Assembly (NCBI GenBank): GCA_917880885.1
Contig: OU862917.1
Span: forward strand, 52,994,727 to 53,058,726
Length of the DNA: 64,000 nt
From: Limnephilus marmoratus
Lineage: Eukaryota > Arthropoda > Insecta > Trichoptera > Limnephilidae
Direction: 5' to 3'
Below, one piece after another: positions 53,484-63,785 of this stretch; positions within the stretch are counted from its first letter, which is position 1, and every line of letters begins with the position of its first letter. A program made the position numbers and the translations under genes. The notes below the pieces were generated by a model. That model saw nothing but the letters and a program-made list of their open reading frames with translations, was not told the DNA's origin and did not search any database.

Positions 53484-53806
53484 CATCATCATCTTCATCT
53501 TCTTCCCTTTGTCTTCGGGTCGGGGACCCATTGCATCGACAAGGCTCCTCCATACGTCCCTGTCTTGTGCTGATTGTTCCGCCTCTGAGCATAGTAGACC
53601 CATCCTCACACAGTTTCTGGAGTTGTCTCGCCCAACTGTGTCTGGAGCGGCCCACTGGACGTCTACCCTCTGGAATCGCACTCAGTATCTTCCTCGGAAT
53701 TCGGGCATCAGACATTCTTAGGACATGCCCAAGCCACCTCAATTGCGATTTTTCTATGAAGAGTAGCAGTGGTTCAATGTTTAAGTCATCTCGGATCGTC
53801 GAGTTA
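53484..53806 (-). mobile_element. RTE-K unit, copy 2, with target duplication
   Basis: Matches copy 1 (40768-41090) across its length. It ends in a GAT/GAA tail and is flanked by AAAGGTAAAT at 53474-53483 and 53807-53816. The element-internal start (ACGATCCGAGATGACTTAAA) is the same as in copy 1. Its frame (QLRWLGHVLRM-type, GRSRHSW) is shifted after about 40 codons by a short deletion near 53600, so this copy is more damaged. Confidence 0.8.
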
Positions 53807-54005
53807 AAAGGTAAATTATAAATAAATAAGATAAATTATACATATACAGTTTTTTTTTATTTTCAATGCATTTTAGTGAGCTAAAAATCATTTAAAAAAA
53901 TTTAAATGCAATTCTCATTTTCTTTTTAAGACGAAACTTTTGAGATATCAGGCGTTTCTGAATTCAAAAGTTGAAATAATTGATACACCCTAATACACAT
54001 ACCCG

Positions 54006-54210
54006 CCTCAAGGAGCCTCAGCTGCTCCTAGTGAGACCATGGAGCCAGTGAGACTATTGTATCCGCAATTGGGGTAGGTTGGGAGGACATGGGAATGAGG
54101 AAGGGGGGAAGTCCTTGGCTATTTGAATCTGGTTACCAAACACGGCAAAAGCCATTTCGAACATCATTTCAACTCTGAACGGCGGTATTACACATGATCG
54201 GTAACGAGAG
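54006..54210 (-). repeat. SINE-B fragment
   Basis: CCAGTGAGACTATTGTATCC, GCAATTGGGGTAGGTTGG and AACACGGCAAAAGCCATTTC match the SINE-B body. The tRNA head is missing and the 3' side is partly duplicated (GTGAGACCATGGAGCC, GTGAGACTATTG). Confidence 0.6.
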
Positions 54211-55416
54211 TTAATTGCGTGAATTGTGATTTTTCACGAATCCCTGTTAGTTATATTATTAGACAAGTTAATAAATTGACACCATTTAGTATATGTATGC
54301 GCACTATGCACACAAATCCTTGAATATGTTTAGAATGTAGTGACTAGGTACGCGATAAGGACGCTGATAATGCGATTGTGAATCTAGCCTCTCGTGCCAG
54401 AACGAGCGTACAATCAGATGATGTCCCCGCCGATACATAATAGTATATAAGTGCTTAAGTAATACTTAATGCCCGTGGAGTAATTATTATGATTATTAAC
54501 GTAAAGGGCTCCACAGGTAAAGCCTGTCGAGAATTGTTCTAAGTGCCGGTACTGGCCTCCATTATACCAAGCCCTACATCGAGAGATAAAAACAGAGATA
54601 AATTTACGCGTTCTATGTAGTACTAGAGCACTAAAACGTATAATATTGGGTTATGTTCGGTGTTGGCACAAAGTTAAGTTATTTTGGGAGGAATACCACG
54701 CTTAGGGGGTATTTCACCATCCTCCTCACAGATTATTCATACGATAACGTATATTTTCGATTAATTAAAAATTATTCATTTTTCAAAAGTCAGAGTTTAG
54801 CATTCGGTACTTGAACTTATGAATAGTGGTTATTGGTTATACATAGAATATAGTGTCCGACCGAAACAGGACTTTCTACCGAAACCGAAACAGAGCCTTT
54901 TTTAGACTTGTTAAAAATCTATTGTTTACTGAAATTTGGCTTATATTTTACACTTGTATAGACAGTTAACATATGAAATAAGAAAACAATAAATGAAGTA
55001 ATTATGTGAATTTTTTACTGTAGAGATGTTGCGGGCCGCAGTAAACAAAGTCCGCATAGCGAACACGATAGCCAACGTCCGCTGAACGGACAGGGCATAA
55101 GAATAAGAATATTAATATAGTAAAGAGAGCCAAAATTATTATTTTTTTAATAATTACCATCAACTCACCAATGCTTAAAGAAATAAAACAGATAGAGAGA
55201 AAAAAATATGTGGCATTATTATTGAGAAATGTTATAATATAATACTAAGTATAATAAATAATTCAAGAAGAAAACTTCTTCTAAAAGCTTTTCATTATTA
55301 TAATTTCGGGGGACCAACTGTCGGGGGATCATCTGATCAACGGATTACCAATAGATTTAAGATGTATTGTAGAAGCCACATTGAGAAATAAAATATAGTA
55401 TGTAAATTATAATATA
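54211..55416. other. unassigned DNA
   Basis: 54415-54730 has average G+C for the window and no recognised domain or repeat. 55020-55110 holds GCGGGCCGCAGTAAACAAAG without a family match. No gene is recognised. Confidence 0.4.
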
Positions 55417-55882
55417 CTAGCTTTTGCCCCCGGCTTCGCTCGCATAGTATTAGGGGGGTACCCACAGCGCCTCCTCCACCTTCCCTATCCCCACTCCAAT
55501 CCCCCCCTCCTCCTCTCCCCCCCCCCCTCTCACCCCTCTCCACCCCACCCCCACCCCCCAAAAATCCCTCCTCATCCCTCATCCTAACCCGCCACCCTCC
55601 GCCCTCCCCCATCACCCCTCTCCCCCTCCGCCCTGCTCCCACATCCTATTCCTCACCCCTCCTCCATACCCGTTACATTCATTTTTCAAAAAGCTCGCGT
55701 GCCACCTATTGCAATTTTTGTATATAAGTTTATGCCAGAGCTCTAAGCTATAGCCTATAGACTATTCTGATGTATGAGCTATATTATTGTAAAGTTTCAT
55801 TAAAATCCATTCAGTAGTTTTCGCGTGAAAGAGTAACAAACATACATCCACACAAACTTTCGCCTTTATAATATTAGTAGGA
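55417..55882 (-). mobile_element. complete non-autonomous Helitron (Hel-4)
   Basis: On the minus strand it runs from TCCTACTAATATTATAAAGG (55882) to GCGAAGCCGGGGGCAAAAGC + TAG (55417), with host A before and T after, the canonical A|TC...CTAG|T insertion. Near the 5' end it carries TTACTCTTTCACGCGAAAAC. This terminus pair is very common in lepidopteran genomes. An almost pure pyrimidine tract (plus strand 55455-55675) fills the middle. The 101-residue frame over it is low-complexity and not a gene. Confidence 0.85.
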
Positions 55883-55883
55883 T

Positions 55884-55967
55884 TTGGCTTTTCCGGAAAC
55901 TGTAGAACATATTATATTGGGATGTTCTGTATTAGCACCGTCCGAGTATACATTTAGGCACAATTAA
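55884..55967 (+). pseudogene. LINE ORF2 C-terminal zinc-finger segment
   Basis: A frame of 27 codons to TAA reads LAFPETVEHIILGCSVLAPS EYTFRHN. PETVEHII.GC.VLA..EY..RHN is the HCHC-type segment after the reverse transcriptase in a group of LINEs. It could belong to the same copy as 57539-57826, which lies in the same orientation and carries the following segment, if 56.0-57.4 kb was inserted later. Helitron Hel-4 sits directly before it. Confidence 0.55.
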
Positions 55968-56280
55968 ATTACAAATTAAAAAATGGATTAAAGAACAAAA
56001 AAGACAACATTACCAAAATTTCATAACAAAATAAGAATATAACACATACACGTAACACACGAAACCAATACAAAACAAACAGACAACACATAATATACGA
56101 GTATACCCATTTTAATTTTATTTAGGTAATAAAATAATTCATTTTATTTATAATTTTATCTTAATTATAAATCTTTATTTTTAGTTTAATTTTAGCTTAC
56201 TTTTTTATGAAGCATTATATTTATATTAATATATTATAATTTTTATAGCATTATATTTATATTAATATATTTAATATTTA
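55968..56280. other. unassigned very A+T-rich DNA
   Basis: A short duplicated TTATATTTATATTAATATAT (56215-56270). Otherwise nothing. Confidence 0.4.
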
Positions 56281-56925
56281 AATGAAAACAGAACTCGACT
56301 TAAACATGTTTTTCTATGCCCAAAACTAAATACGTCTTTTGCACAGCATCATTATACTTACCAGGGAAGAACTTTTTTCAATCGTCTACCAGAAGAAATC
56401 AGAAGCATTAATGATAAAACCCGAATACTGCTCTCTGTCAAGAGACATTTAAAAAATATTCTTAAGAAAAAAACTACTGTCAATTAATCTTACAAATATC
56501 CTTAGTTTTCCATTACATTCTTTTTTTTTTTTTAAAAATTCACACCATTATCAAATAAATACTGCAGCTCACATATATTTATGTACAATTAATTATTTAA
56601 GTACTAACTTATAAATAATAACTAATAGCATTTATGTACACTCCCCTTCCATACACAAGCAAATGCTTTAAATGGAAGGGTAGTAAAAAAAAAAAAATAC
56701 TTGTAAAAAAAATATATATTTGTTGTAAAATTGTAATTATAATAAATGATTCAATAAATAATTAAAAAAAAAAAAAAAAAAAAATTTTTTTTTAATGTAT
56801 TATAAATTTTTGTTTTATATAATGGAGGCCTCAGCACAGGTGAGCTACCAAGTGAGGCCGACATTGCTGAATTGTATTTGAAATGTAAGATATTATATCA
56901 AATAAATAAATAAATAATAAATCAG
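56281..56925 (+). mobile_element. LINE-O 3' end
   Basis: Coding C-terminus (56296-56487), then a 3' UTR, ending AGGTGAGCTACCAAGTGAGG CCGACATTGC...then (AATA)n. The last 90 bp recur inverted at 58199-58287 inside a hAT. An A20-type tract is at 56764-56783. Confidence 0.65.
56296..56487 (+). pseudogene. LINE-O ORF2 C-terminal fragment
   Basis: A frame of 63 codons to TAA: RLKHVFLCPKLNTSFAQHHY, TYQGRTFFNRLPEEIRSIND, KTRILLSVKRHLKNILKKK. The block (T)xxAQ.....G..FFN.LP.EIR......F...LK..L matches the end of ORF2 in CR1/Jockey-type LINEs, as in LINE-N (AQRQFSYIAPKMFNSLSIET). It is truncated upstream. Confidence 0.6.
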
Positions 56926-56966
56926 GTTTTAAAAATAATTCACCAAAGTTTGGTAATTAAACATAA

Positions 56967-57159
56967 GGGAACATACTCACCGTGACCCGTTCATAAGGGA
57001 ACATACTACATGATCCGTTCAGGGGGGGGGGGGTCTTCAAAATACCACGCTTGGTACAAATGAGCGTCGGGGGGGCTTAGGTTTTTAGACACCGGGGGGG
57101 GGGGAGGTGAGAGGCTTAAAAATTGCAAAAAGTTGGTCACGTAGTATGGGTACGTTCCC
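56967..57159. mobile_element. Harb-D MITE, copy 4, with duplicated end
   Basis: The main element is 56997-57159, flanked by TAA (56994-56996) and TTA (57160-57162). The first 30 bases (TAAGGGAACATACTNNNNG) are tandemly duplicated at 56964-56996. G12 and G11 tracts are present. Confidence 0.8.
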
Positions 57160-57162
57160 TTA

Positions 57163-57429
57163 CTTGATTTACTGCCGGAATATAGTACCTTATTATGAAT
57201 ACGAACCAAATTCATTTTTAGAAAATGAATTTCATAAAATATATTATGATAAAACTATACTAACAGAGAGAACATTAGTCATAATAAACCTGATATAGTT
57301 TTACATGACAAAATTTAAAATAAAACTTTTATTAAAGTGAGTTTATCGGAAGTGACCTGCCAGGTAAGTACGTTTCTGTATGCATTTGAAAATAGTAAAA
57401 TTAGTTAGAACCTAAGAATTCTTAATAAA
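57163..57429. other. unassigned A+T-rich DNA
   Basis: Nothing recognised. Confidence 0.4.
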
Positions 57430-57504
57430 TTGTACAGCGCCCTTGAGGTGATTTTTCACAAAAACGGCGCTTTATAAATTATCCAATTATTATTGTTATT
57501 ATCA
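57430..57504 (+). repeat. CR1-like LINE 3' tail
   Basis: TACAGCGCCCTTGAGGTGAT, CGCTTTATAAATTATCC, (ATT)n. Inverse of 20391-20465. Confidence 0.65.
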
Positions 57505-57538
57505 TTGATGTTGCTATTCCAAATTCCTGTAATGTTCA

Positions 57539-57826
57539 AATTTTGTTTCTGAAAAAATTAGAAAATATACAGATTTAGGAAATGAGATTAAAAGAATTTG
57601 GCATTCTCAGACTATAAAAATATTACCATTTATTATTTCGGCTACTGGCATTTTAACTAGCTCTCTCATTCAAAATTTAGGCATATTAGATTTGTCAAAT
57701 AATTTATATATAAAAATGCAAAAATCAGTCATTTTAAATAAATGTAGGATTACGAAAGATTTTTTAAATATTTATATTGAGGGATCAGTAGGATTTATCG
57801 GTCCAGCTAGGAGCTCTACTAGTTAA
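57539..57826 (+). pseudogene. LINE-P ORF2 C-terminus
   Basis: A clean frame of 95 codons to TAA: EKIRKYTDLGNEIKRIWHSQ, KILPFIISATGILTSSLIQN, LYIKMQKSVILNKCRITKDF, IEGSVGFIGPARSSTS. EKI.KY.DL..EIK.(I/L)W.....PI(V/I)I.A.G......L...L..QKSVIL..CRI.R.FL is the terminal domain of an insect LINE group, downstream of the reverse transcriptase. The 3' UTR follows directly and is shared with 25527-25812 and 48868-49195. It is truncated upstream. Confidence 0.65.
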
Positions 57827-57950
57827 AATTTCTGGAGTGGATGAATTATTTTTCCATTTGGTCTCTGGTAGCTTGACGTGTTGTTCTTGTATTATTTCGT
57901 ATTTTATTAATACTTATATAGTGCACATGCATAGCGTCGATTGTCTAGAT

Positions 57951-58477
57951 CAGGGTTTCCCAACCAGTGGTCCGCAAGAGGCTAGATGGTCTGCGATGGT
58001 CCGCCGGTCAATAAATGAGCCAGCGTGCGATCGGTCCCTGGTCGAGAAGTCGGAATAAAAAAATCGGGACAATATTCAGTTTATCATTATTGTACCTTGT
58101 AGTCAGTGGCCAATATGATATTCGGTTTCGCTCCACCCCATACCCACCCCCTCCGTTGTGGTAAATATTCTGCTAGAACCCGTCCTACCCTATCACATTT
58201 TTATTATTTATTTATTTGATATAATATCTTATATTTCAAATACAATTCAGCAATGTCGGCCTCACTGGGTAGCTCACCTTTGTAGGCTCAAAGTAAAATT
58301 GGTCCGTCCTGGGGGGAGGGGGGGGGGGGGGTGGCTAGAGAATTGTGGACTTGGGAGAGAAACAAACTCGGTCGGGTCGGGTGGCCGCCCCCCCCTCGCT
58401 ACACCACTGCTTGTGGTCCCTGTCGAAAAAATAAAAGTATCGGTGGTCCCGGGTCAGAAAAAGGTTGGGAACCACTG
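57951..58477. mobile_element. hAT element with 8-bp duplication, nested
   Basis: It starts CAGGGTTTCCCAACC and ends with the inverse of CAGTGGTTCCCAACC. Flanks GTCTAGAT (57943-57950) and GTCAAGAT (58478-58485) agree with CACTAGAT in the empty paralogue. It carries a LINE-O tail (58199-58287, minus) and a second foreign piece ending CTCGCTACACCACTG (about 58290-58406). No transposase. Confidence 0.8.
58199..58287 (-). repeat. LINE-O tail inside the hAT
   Basis: ATTTATTTATTTGATATAAT ... AATACAATTCAGCAATGTCG ... ACTGGGTAGCTCACC is the inverse of 56830-56920. Confidence 0.75.
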
Positions 58478-58553
58478 GTCAAGATGATCATTTGTGGAAA
58501 AGTGTTTGGAAGGTTTTAGTTTTTCCTGAAGGGAAAATTTAACCCGGACATCA

Positions 58554-58924
58554 AGTCATGAAAAAGTAATTTATAATAAACATTTACACAGAAATTACTA
58601 CAATGAAATTAATCTGTGTACTTACTTTCGTTTGATATTGAATGTTTGCAGGTATTAATTACAAAGACAGACGAGATTCTAAATTAAAAAAAGATGATCA
58701 TCCATTATTTGGAGCAGCAAATCTCTTTATAATGAAGAACAATATTGGAGCAGGGTTGTTAGTATTTAATCCCCGAGTGTTTGATTGGGAGATGATTGAC
58801 TAAAAGCGATTACTTCGCTTTCCGCAAACAAAAGGCTTTGTGGGGAGACTTCTGAGCCGCTACCACGCGCGCCGGTTATATGTAGGTATGGGGTATTGCA
58901 TTATTCAATTGACTACGTATATAT
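58554..58924. other. unassigned DNA
   Basis: Nothing recognised. Confidence 0.4.
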
Positions 58925-59000
58925 TTTGTTATATTAGCTCCACACTTTTACATTAGCTTCGATTAACTAGCTATATTTTTTACACTAGCTCTACATTTTT

Positions 59001-59200
59001 ACATTATATAGAATGAAACAATTACTTTGTTTAAAAACCACTTTATTTTTATATTTGTCGACCGGTTTCGGTTGAACTCAACCTTCTTCAGGACAATAAA
59101 CATATAAAACTAAAGAAGGTTGAGTTCAACCGAAACCGGTCGACAAATATAAAAATAAAGTGGTTTTTAAACAAAGTAATTGTTTCATTCTATATAATGT
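59001..59200. mobile_element. Penelope-type foldback, perfect 88-bp arms
   Basis: Arms 59001-59088 and 59113-59200 are identical inverted copies around 24 bp. The minus-strand core 59091-59060 reads CTGAAGA-A, stem GGTTGA/TCAACC, GAAACCGGTC, with outer pairing TTGTC/GACAA. The plus-strand core has CTAAAGA in place of CTGAAGA, so only one of the two is intact. Confidence 0.8.
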
Positions 59201-59312
59201 CAAGCCACAAAGTGTTTGCTTTCTACTATCACTTTTACATTAGCTTCAATTAACTAGCTTTATTTATTTTAGCTCCACACTTTTACATTAGCTTCAAATA
59301 ACTGGCTATATT

Positions 59313-59600
59313 TTTTAATAATAATAATAATAATAACATTATATTTATATAGCGCAGTTTTGTGACATTTCACTTCAAGTGCGCTTAACTATAATAAATT
59401 TAAAAATAATCCTACAGTGCTCCTTATAATATTGAGAAAATAATAAAAGAATATACAGTATTTACAGAATAATGACAGAAGAACAAAATTAACTAAAGAA
59501 TATACAGTATTTACAAAACAATGACAGAAGAACAAAATTAACAAAGATAGTGCTGTTATAGCACACACGGGACAATAATAATAATAGACAATAGCGGTTT
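59313..59600 (-). repeat. CR1-like LINE 3' end scrap
   Basis: (AAT)n, TTATATAGCGCAGTTTTGTG and TTCAAGTGCGCTTA match the tail at 20391-20465 in diverged form. The segment ACAGTATTTACANAATAATGACAGAAGAAC is duplicated (59455-59488, 59505-59538). Confidence 0.5.
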
Positions 59601-59934
59601 AACATTAACTTCTTAAATTTAAATTTAACATTAGCTTCTCACGTTTACATTGGCTTCAATTAACTAGCTATATTTTTTTACATTAGCTCCACACTTTTAC
59701 GTTAGCTTCAATGAACTAGCCATATTTTTTTACATTAGCTCCACACGTTTACATTAGCTTCAATTAACTAGCTATATTTTTTACATTAGCTCCACACGTT
59801 TACATTAGCTTCAATTAACTAGCTATATTTTTTTACATTAGCTCCACACGTTTACATTAGCTTCAATTAACTAGCTATTTTTTTTTAGCTCCGCACTTTT
59901 ACATTAGCTTCAATTAACTGGCTATATTTTCTTA

Positions 59935-60191
59935 CATTAACTCCACACATGAAAAAAATTTCCCTTTGGAATGGTGTGGAGAGTCTCCCTCAATCATTAT
60001 ATCCGGCCCACCATGCAGTAGGTGGGCAAACGCATTTGTCGCCAAGACTTAGACAAACCTCACTCCATGATCCCGGGCAACCTTGTTATGTCACCAAACG
60101 TAGCGAAAGACTTGGGGTGATCTATAGCAGGAGTGTTGTATATCCAATAAATGGTTTCCGGTGCGGCAGTACCCATACCGGCCTCCCAAAT
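59935..60191 (-). mobile_element. rA retroposon, internally deleted
   Basis: Minus-strand rA with the long-subfamily centre (CAGTAGGTGGGCAAACGCAT) and the 5' part to GGCCTCCCAAATT. Much of the 3' half is gone. The 95-residue frame over it is not a gene. Confidence 0.7.
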
Positions 60192-60336
60192 TATAAAATT
60201 GAATGTATATACATATGTATCTCAGCACTGGAATGAGATACGTGGTCGAATTAAAGTCAATATAATGTGTTTTTTTTTAACGTCACGTGATTAGGAAAAT
60301 CGCTGTCGAAACTCTTATGCGGTATCACCATTCGTT

Positions 60337-60779
60337 CAATTTGGGAGGCTGTTGTGGGTACCGCCGTCCCAACCATTTATTGGATAACCAACACCCTTGC
60401 CATAGGTCACCGCAAGTGGTTCGCTATGTTCGGCGACTTAGCAGGGGTGCCCGGGTTCATGGGGTGATGTTTGTCTAGGTCTTGGCGGTCAATGCGTTTG
60501 CCCACCTATTGACTGAAATATTGGTTGAAGGAGACCTAATCTAGACCTCTCTAGCCGGACTCATCGCCTTAAACCGCAGTGGGAGGGATGGATTCATTCA
60601 TTCATTCCATCTCTCCTAGACACATTGACTCCAGATCTTTTCCCTTTCTTTTTTTCCCTCATACCTTCCTCTCCTTCATTTCTCCAAAACGAACCCCCAC
60701 ACAGCATCCTCAAAGATGGCATACGCCTTGAGGGATTTTTTTCTTCAGTACCTCCTGTGTGGAGCTAATGTAAAAAAAA
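60337..60779 (+). mobile_element. rA retroposon, long subfamily, full length
   Basis: From CAATTTGGGAGGCTGTTGTG to GGAGCTAATGTAAAAAAAA, about 443 bp. Contains a short GGATTCATTCATTCATTCC expansion (60590-60608). Confidence 0.8.
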
Positions 60780-60966
60780 CATACAAAAGTAATTGATTGA
60801 GATGAATTTGGGTTGAATTTAAAATCCAATAAGTGTTAATTTTCTGCGTAAAAATTTCGGCAACAGATTAAATAATTTAAAGGCACTTGAAATAAAGAAA
60901 GTTGTTAAAATCTAAAGCCAAATTTTTAATAATCAATTGAATGTATCCAATAACCCTATTTTAGGT
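60780..60966. other. unassigned A+T-rich DNA
   Basis: Nothing recognised. Confidence 0.4.
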
Positions 60967-61170
60967 ATTTTTTTTTTTTTTTTGTTTTAAAGAAAGACTA
61001 ACATTCCCGGGTTACGAATAACCCAACAATGTTTGAAAATCTCCTACTACCACCACAGAAAGCCGAAAATGTTGCTTGTGTTGTGATGGAGGACTTAGCC
61101 AGCCGAGGAATCGAACACGCGACGCTCGGGTGGGACCCAAGCGCCATGCCCACTCAACCACTGACCAGTC
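60967..61170 (-). mobile_element. SINE-V, full-length reference copy
   Basis: On the minus strand: GTCAGTGGTTGAGTGGGCAT (box A-like), GTCGCGTGTTCGATTCCTCG (box B), body GGCTAAGTCCTCCATCAC and GGTTATTCGTAACCCGGGAA, then an A17-type tail. The second copy is at 5710-5901. Confidence 0.75.
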
Positions 61171-61406
61171 AAATATTTCCTATAAACTCATAAAATCCCA
61201 TTATCCCCTGTTCATCACCTTTTCAGGTGACGCGTTGCCCCTTTACAAGTATATTTATAGTCACCCATTATGTACACATCTGCCTCTTTCTCTCTATTAT
61301 TGTATTAGATTTTAATTTCATGATCTCACTGTTATTTTTTTCTAGATTATGTTTTGCCTCTCTCTATTCTGGAATAAACTATTATTATTATTATGTTTTC
61401 GTGGTG
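61171..61406. other. unassigned DNA
   Basis: Ends in a short (ATT)n run resembling a LINE tail. No gene. Confidence 0.4.
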
Positions 61407-61410
61407 TTAA

Positions 61411-61667
61411 GGGACGTACTTGACTTACTTTAACCAGTGATTCCTCACGTTATTTAGAGAATAAAATTTTGGCCTTCGGTGAAATTTTAGATTTTTTTTT
61501 CAAGTAAAAACATTAAAAAATCTGTAGGTATTGGACAGTCATGAGAGGTTGGTTGGTTGCTCGACTGAGTGACCAGTTATGGTATGTGGAAGTTTTTTTT
61601 GTTCTTGTGTTGTTGTTACTCCAAATAATGTCAGGAATCACTGGTTAAAGTACGTCAAATACGCCCC
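61411..61667. mobile_element. MITE with TTAA flanks
   Basis: 257 bp. Termini GGGACGTACTTGACTTACTT and the inverse of GGGGCGTATTTGACGTACTT, with TTAA at 61407-61410 and 61668-61671. TTAA suggests piggyBac-type target use, though TTA or TAA (PIF/Harbinger) cannot be excluded. A terminus-only relative is at 13480-13515. Confidence 0.65.
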
Positions 61668-61689
61668 TTAACCCTTAACAACCCGTACA

Positions 61690-61825
61690 TAAGCTCACAC
61701 GATGTATTTTTTCATTAGTTTAATTTTGTACCTTGATGATGCTTGTATTGAGGGAAACCGGTCGGTTGTAATACATTAAATAAATTTGGTTATAAACAAA
61801 GTAATTGTTTTTATTTCAGTGGGTA
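61690..61825 (+). mobile_element. Penelope-type terminus, diverged relative of 29758-30165
   Basis: AAGCTCACACGATGTATTTT ... 61732-61763 CTTGATGA-T, GCTTGTATTGAGG, GAAACCGGTC ... ACAAAGTAATTGTTTT. The core start has T for G and the stem has mismatches, so this copy is probably dead. Confidence 0.6.
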
Positions 61826-63187
61826 ATTTCATGTTAAATGAGATACCGAAAATATAGGTAAGCTAATTGTTTTTGCCAGATAATATAATTTCTAAATTAA
61901 GAGCGTTTAACCAGCCAGCGGACGAAAATCCACATTTCGTCGAAAGTTGTTCTTACGATCGTGCAGGGCGGTTACAATGAGAAAGATTAATTATTCTCCG
62001 TACCAGCTTTTTTAAATTTTAACTCAATATCGAATTTATTTTAATTCAAATTAGCTTTAATTTATACCTTCATCCAAAAATGCTGAAAGGTGTGATGATA
62101 AAACTATTAAAATAATGTACTTTTTGTAGTTATTTTGTGATTGTAAGTATTTATCATTTTTCAATAATGTCTAAATTTAATAAGAATGTTAAAAAAATCT
62201 GAAATATATTAATTTGTAAGTGCCCAAATAAATACACAAACGGACCAATTTTCGCCAAGAAACACATGTACGTACATATTTTTTAATGATTTTATTGAAA
62301 CTAAAATTAAAATTCTAAAACATACGTTTGCTAGATAATGTATTGATTTATTTTACTGCATGATTTTATTATTTGAAATGGGTGTGGTATAATACAAAAA
62401 CTTTTTTGAAAATTGAACAAATCTGCCAACGACCTATGGAATAACCTTATTATACTAAAAATTAAAAAAAAAAATTAAAAATTTATTACATACGAATGCT
62501 AGATAAAAGAACAATCTTTCGAAATACATTTATAATTTTTTGTGGAAAAGAGTCAATACGTCTAAAAACTTTTTTGAAAATGACGTATTTCCGGTTTTCT
62601 CTGGTAATGCCCTCTTAAAGAACTAGCTTTTGAATAGTCGTAATAATTAATGTGTGGCCCCAGAAATAATGATATGTTTAAGAAATTAAAATGTTTACCT
62701 ATATAACCTCTAGACACATAGTAGGTACGTGCCTTTCGGCGTATTTCACCCAGCATTACGCATAAAATAGATAAAAAATAATACTAATTTAATGAGTCTA
62801 ATAATAATAATAACAATATAGTAGGTACAAGTCGTCATTGAAATACAATATACCACAAACATAAAATGAGTCATAGAGTTTCTTAGAACTCTACAGTATT
62901 TAAATAACTTGAACATTAATTAACACGGTCGTTCTATGACATTGCGGGAATACAACTTATCAACCACTAGCCGCGACCCGCGACCACAACGATAATAAAA
63001 AGATTTTACAAATGGTTGGATGTAAAAAAAATTACAGCAATATTATAAATATTTTTCACGTAATTTTATCGAATTAGTTCACAGGGATTCAAGGTCTTAA
63101 TCGTGAATAGACATATCTACCTAAAAGTAAAGTTATTATGTATATTATTGGTGAGTTGGAAATATTTGGGTACCTACTTCACATTAT
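61826..63187. other. unassigned A+T-rich DNA
   Basis: No repeat or gene is recognised. The 64-residue minus-strand frame at 62562-62756 has no domain. Confidence 0.5.
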
Positions 63188-63785
63188 ATAGAGCCCTTAT
63201 ATTCAAAGAAATAACGTGTTTCTCCCTGCATGTCCTTTCCCGTGCGTCCCCGTTCCCCTTCCCCTCCCGCATTCCCCTTCCACTTTCTCTGCCCGCCCTT
63301 CCCCCTCTGCCGCTCCCCGTCTCCACACCCCCCGTCCCGCGTTCCATATATTCAGTCCCAGTACATTCAGTTTTCAAACAGCTCGCTTTCCACCTATTAC
63401 AATTTTTTTTTCAAATTTTCATTTTTCGTATATTACAAATATTAATTTTTGTATATTATAAGAACAATCAATCATCAAATTTGGTACCTAACATAGGTAC
63501 CTATTTAAAATATCTATAATTTAAAAAATCCATTCACAATTCGTTTGTTACAAAAACAACACTGCTAAATTCACATTCATCAAACGCGCGAACTGTCAAA
63601 CATGCGCAGTTAAAATAGTCGTTAAGTTTTTTGAAATTATCCAATTTTCTTATTTTTTCTTTCCGTAAGAACCTTATACAAATTATTAGAAAACTTAAAA
63701 AAAAAGATCAATGAAATAGATAAAGTCGTTCTGTGGTTATGGCGTGACCAAGTGAAACGGGGATTCATTTTTATAAATATAAGTT
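63188..63785 (-). mobile_element. Hel-2 Helitron-like copy, 3' truncated
   Basis: On the minus strand the 5' region is TATATTTATAAAAATGAATC then GTCACGCCATAACCACAG. GACAGTTCGCGCGTTTGATG and GTACTGGGACTGAATATATGG follow, then a G/A-rich tract (plus 63225-63345). The CCGGG...CTAG end is missing. The pyrimidine-rich frames here are not genes. Confidence 0.65.

Larger units (their letters stand above)
57827..58553 (+). repeat. LINE-P 3' UTR interrupted by a hAT
   Basis: Inverse of 48868-49100, continuing to the terminal AATTTAACCCGGACAT. The 527-bp hAT at 57951-58477 interrupts it. The uninterrupted paralogues show the target GATT-CACTAGAT-GATC. Confidence 0.75.
58925..59960 (-). repeat. about 50-bp tandem array built on the rA terminus
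   Basis: Units TTTTTTACATTAGCTCCACA + CGTTTACATTAGCTTCAATTAACTAGCTATA occur at 58925-59000, 59215-59312 and 59600-59960. TTACATTAGCTCCACA is the inverse of the rA 3' end, and the array runs into an rA copy at 59940. It is split by a Penelope foldback (59001-59200) and by a CR1-like LINE scrap (59313-59600). Confidence 0.7.

Noticed and set aside
55337..55642. 101-residue Gly/Arg-rich minus-strand frame
   Set aside because: Translation of the purine strand of a Helitron tract. Low complexity.
63103..63519. 138-residue frame rich in Pro/Leu/Ser
   Set aside because: Runs through a pyrimidine-rich tract inside a Helitron.
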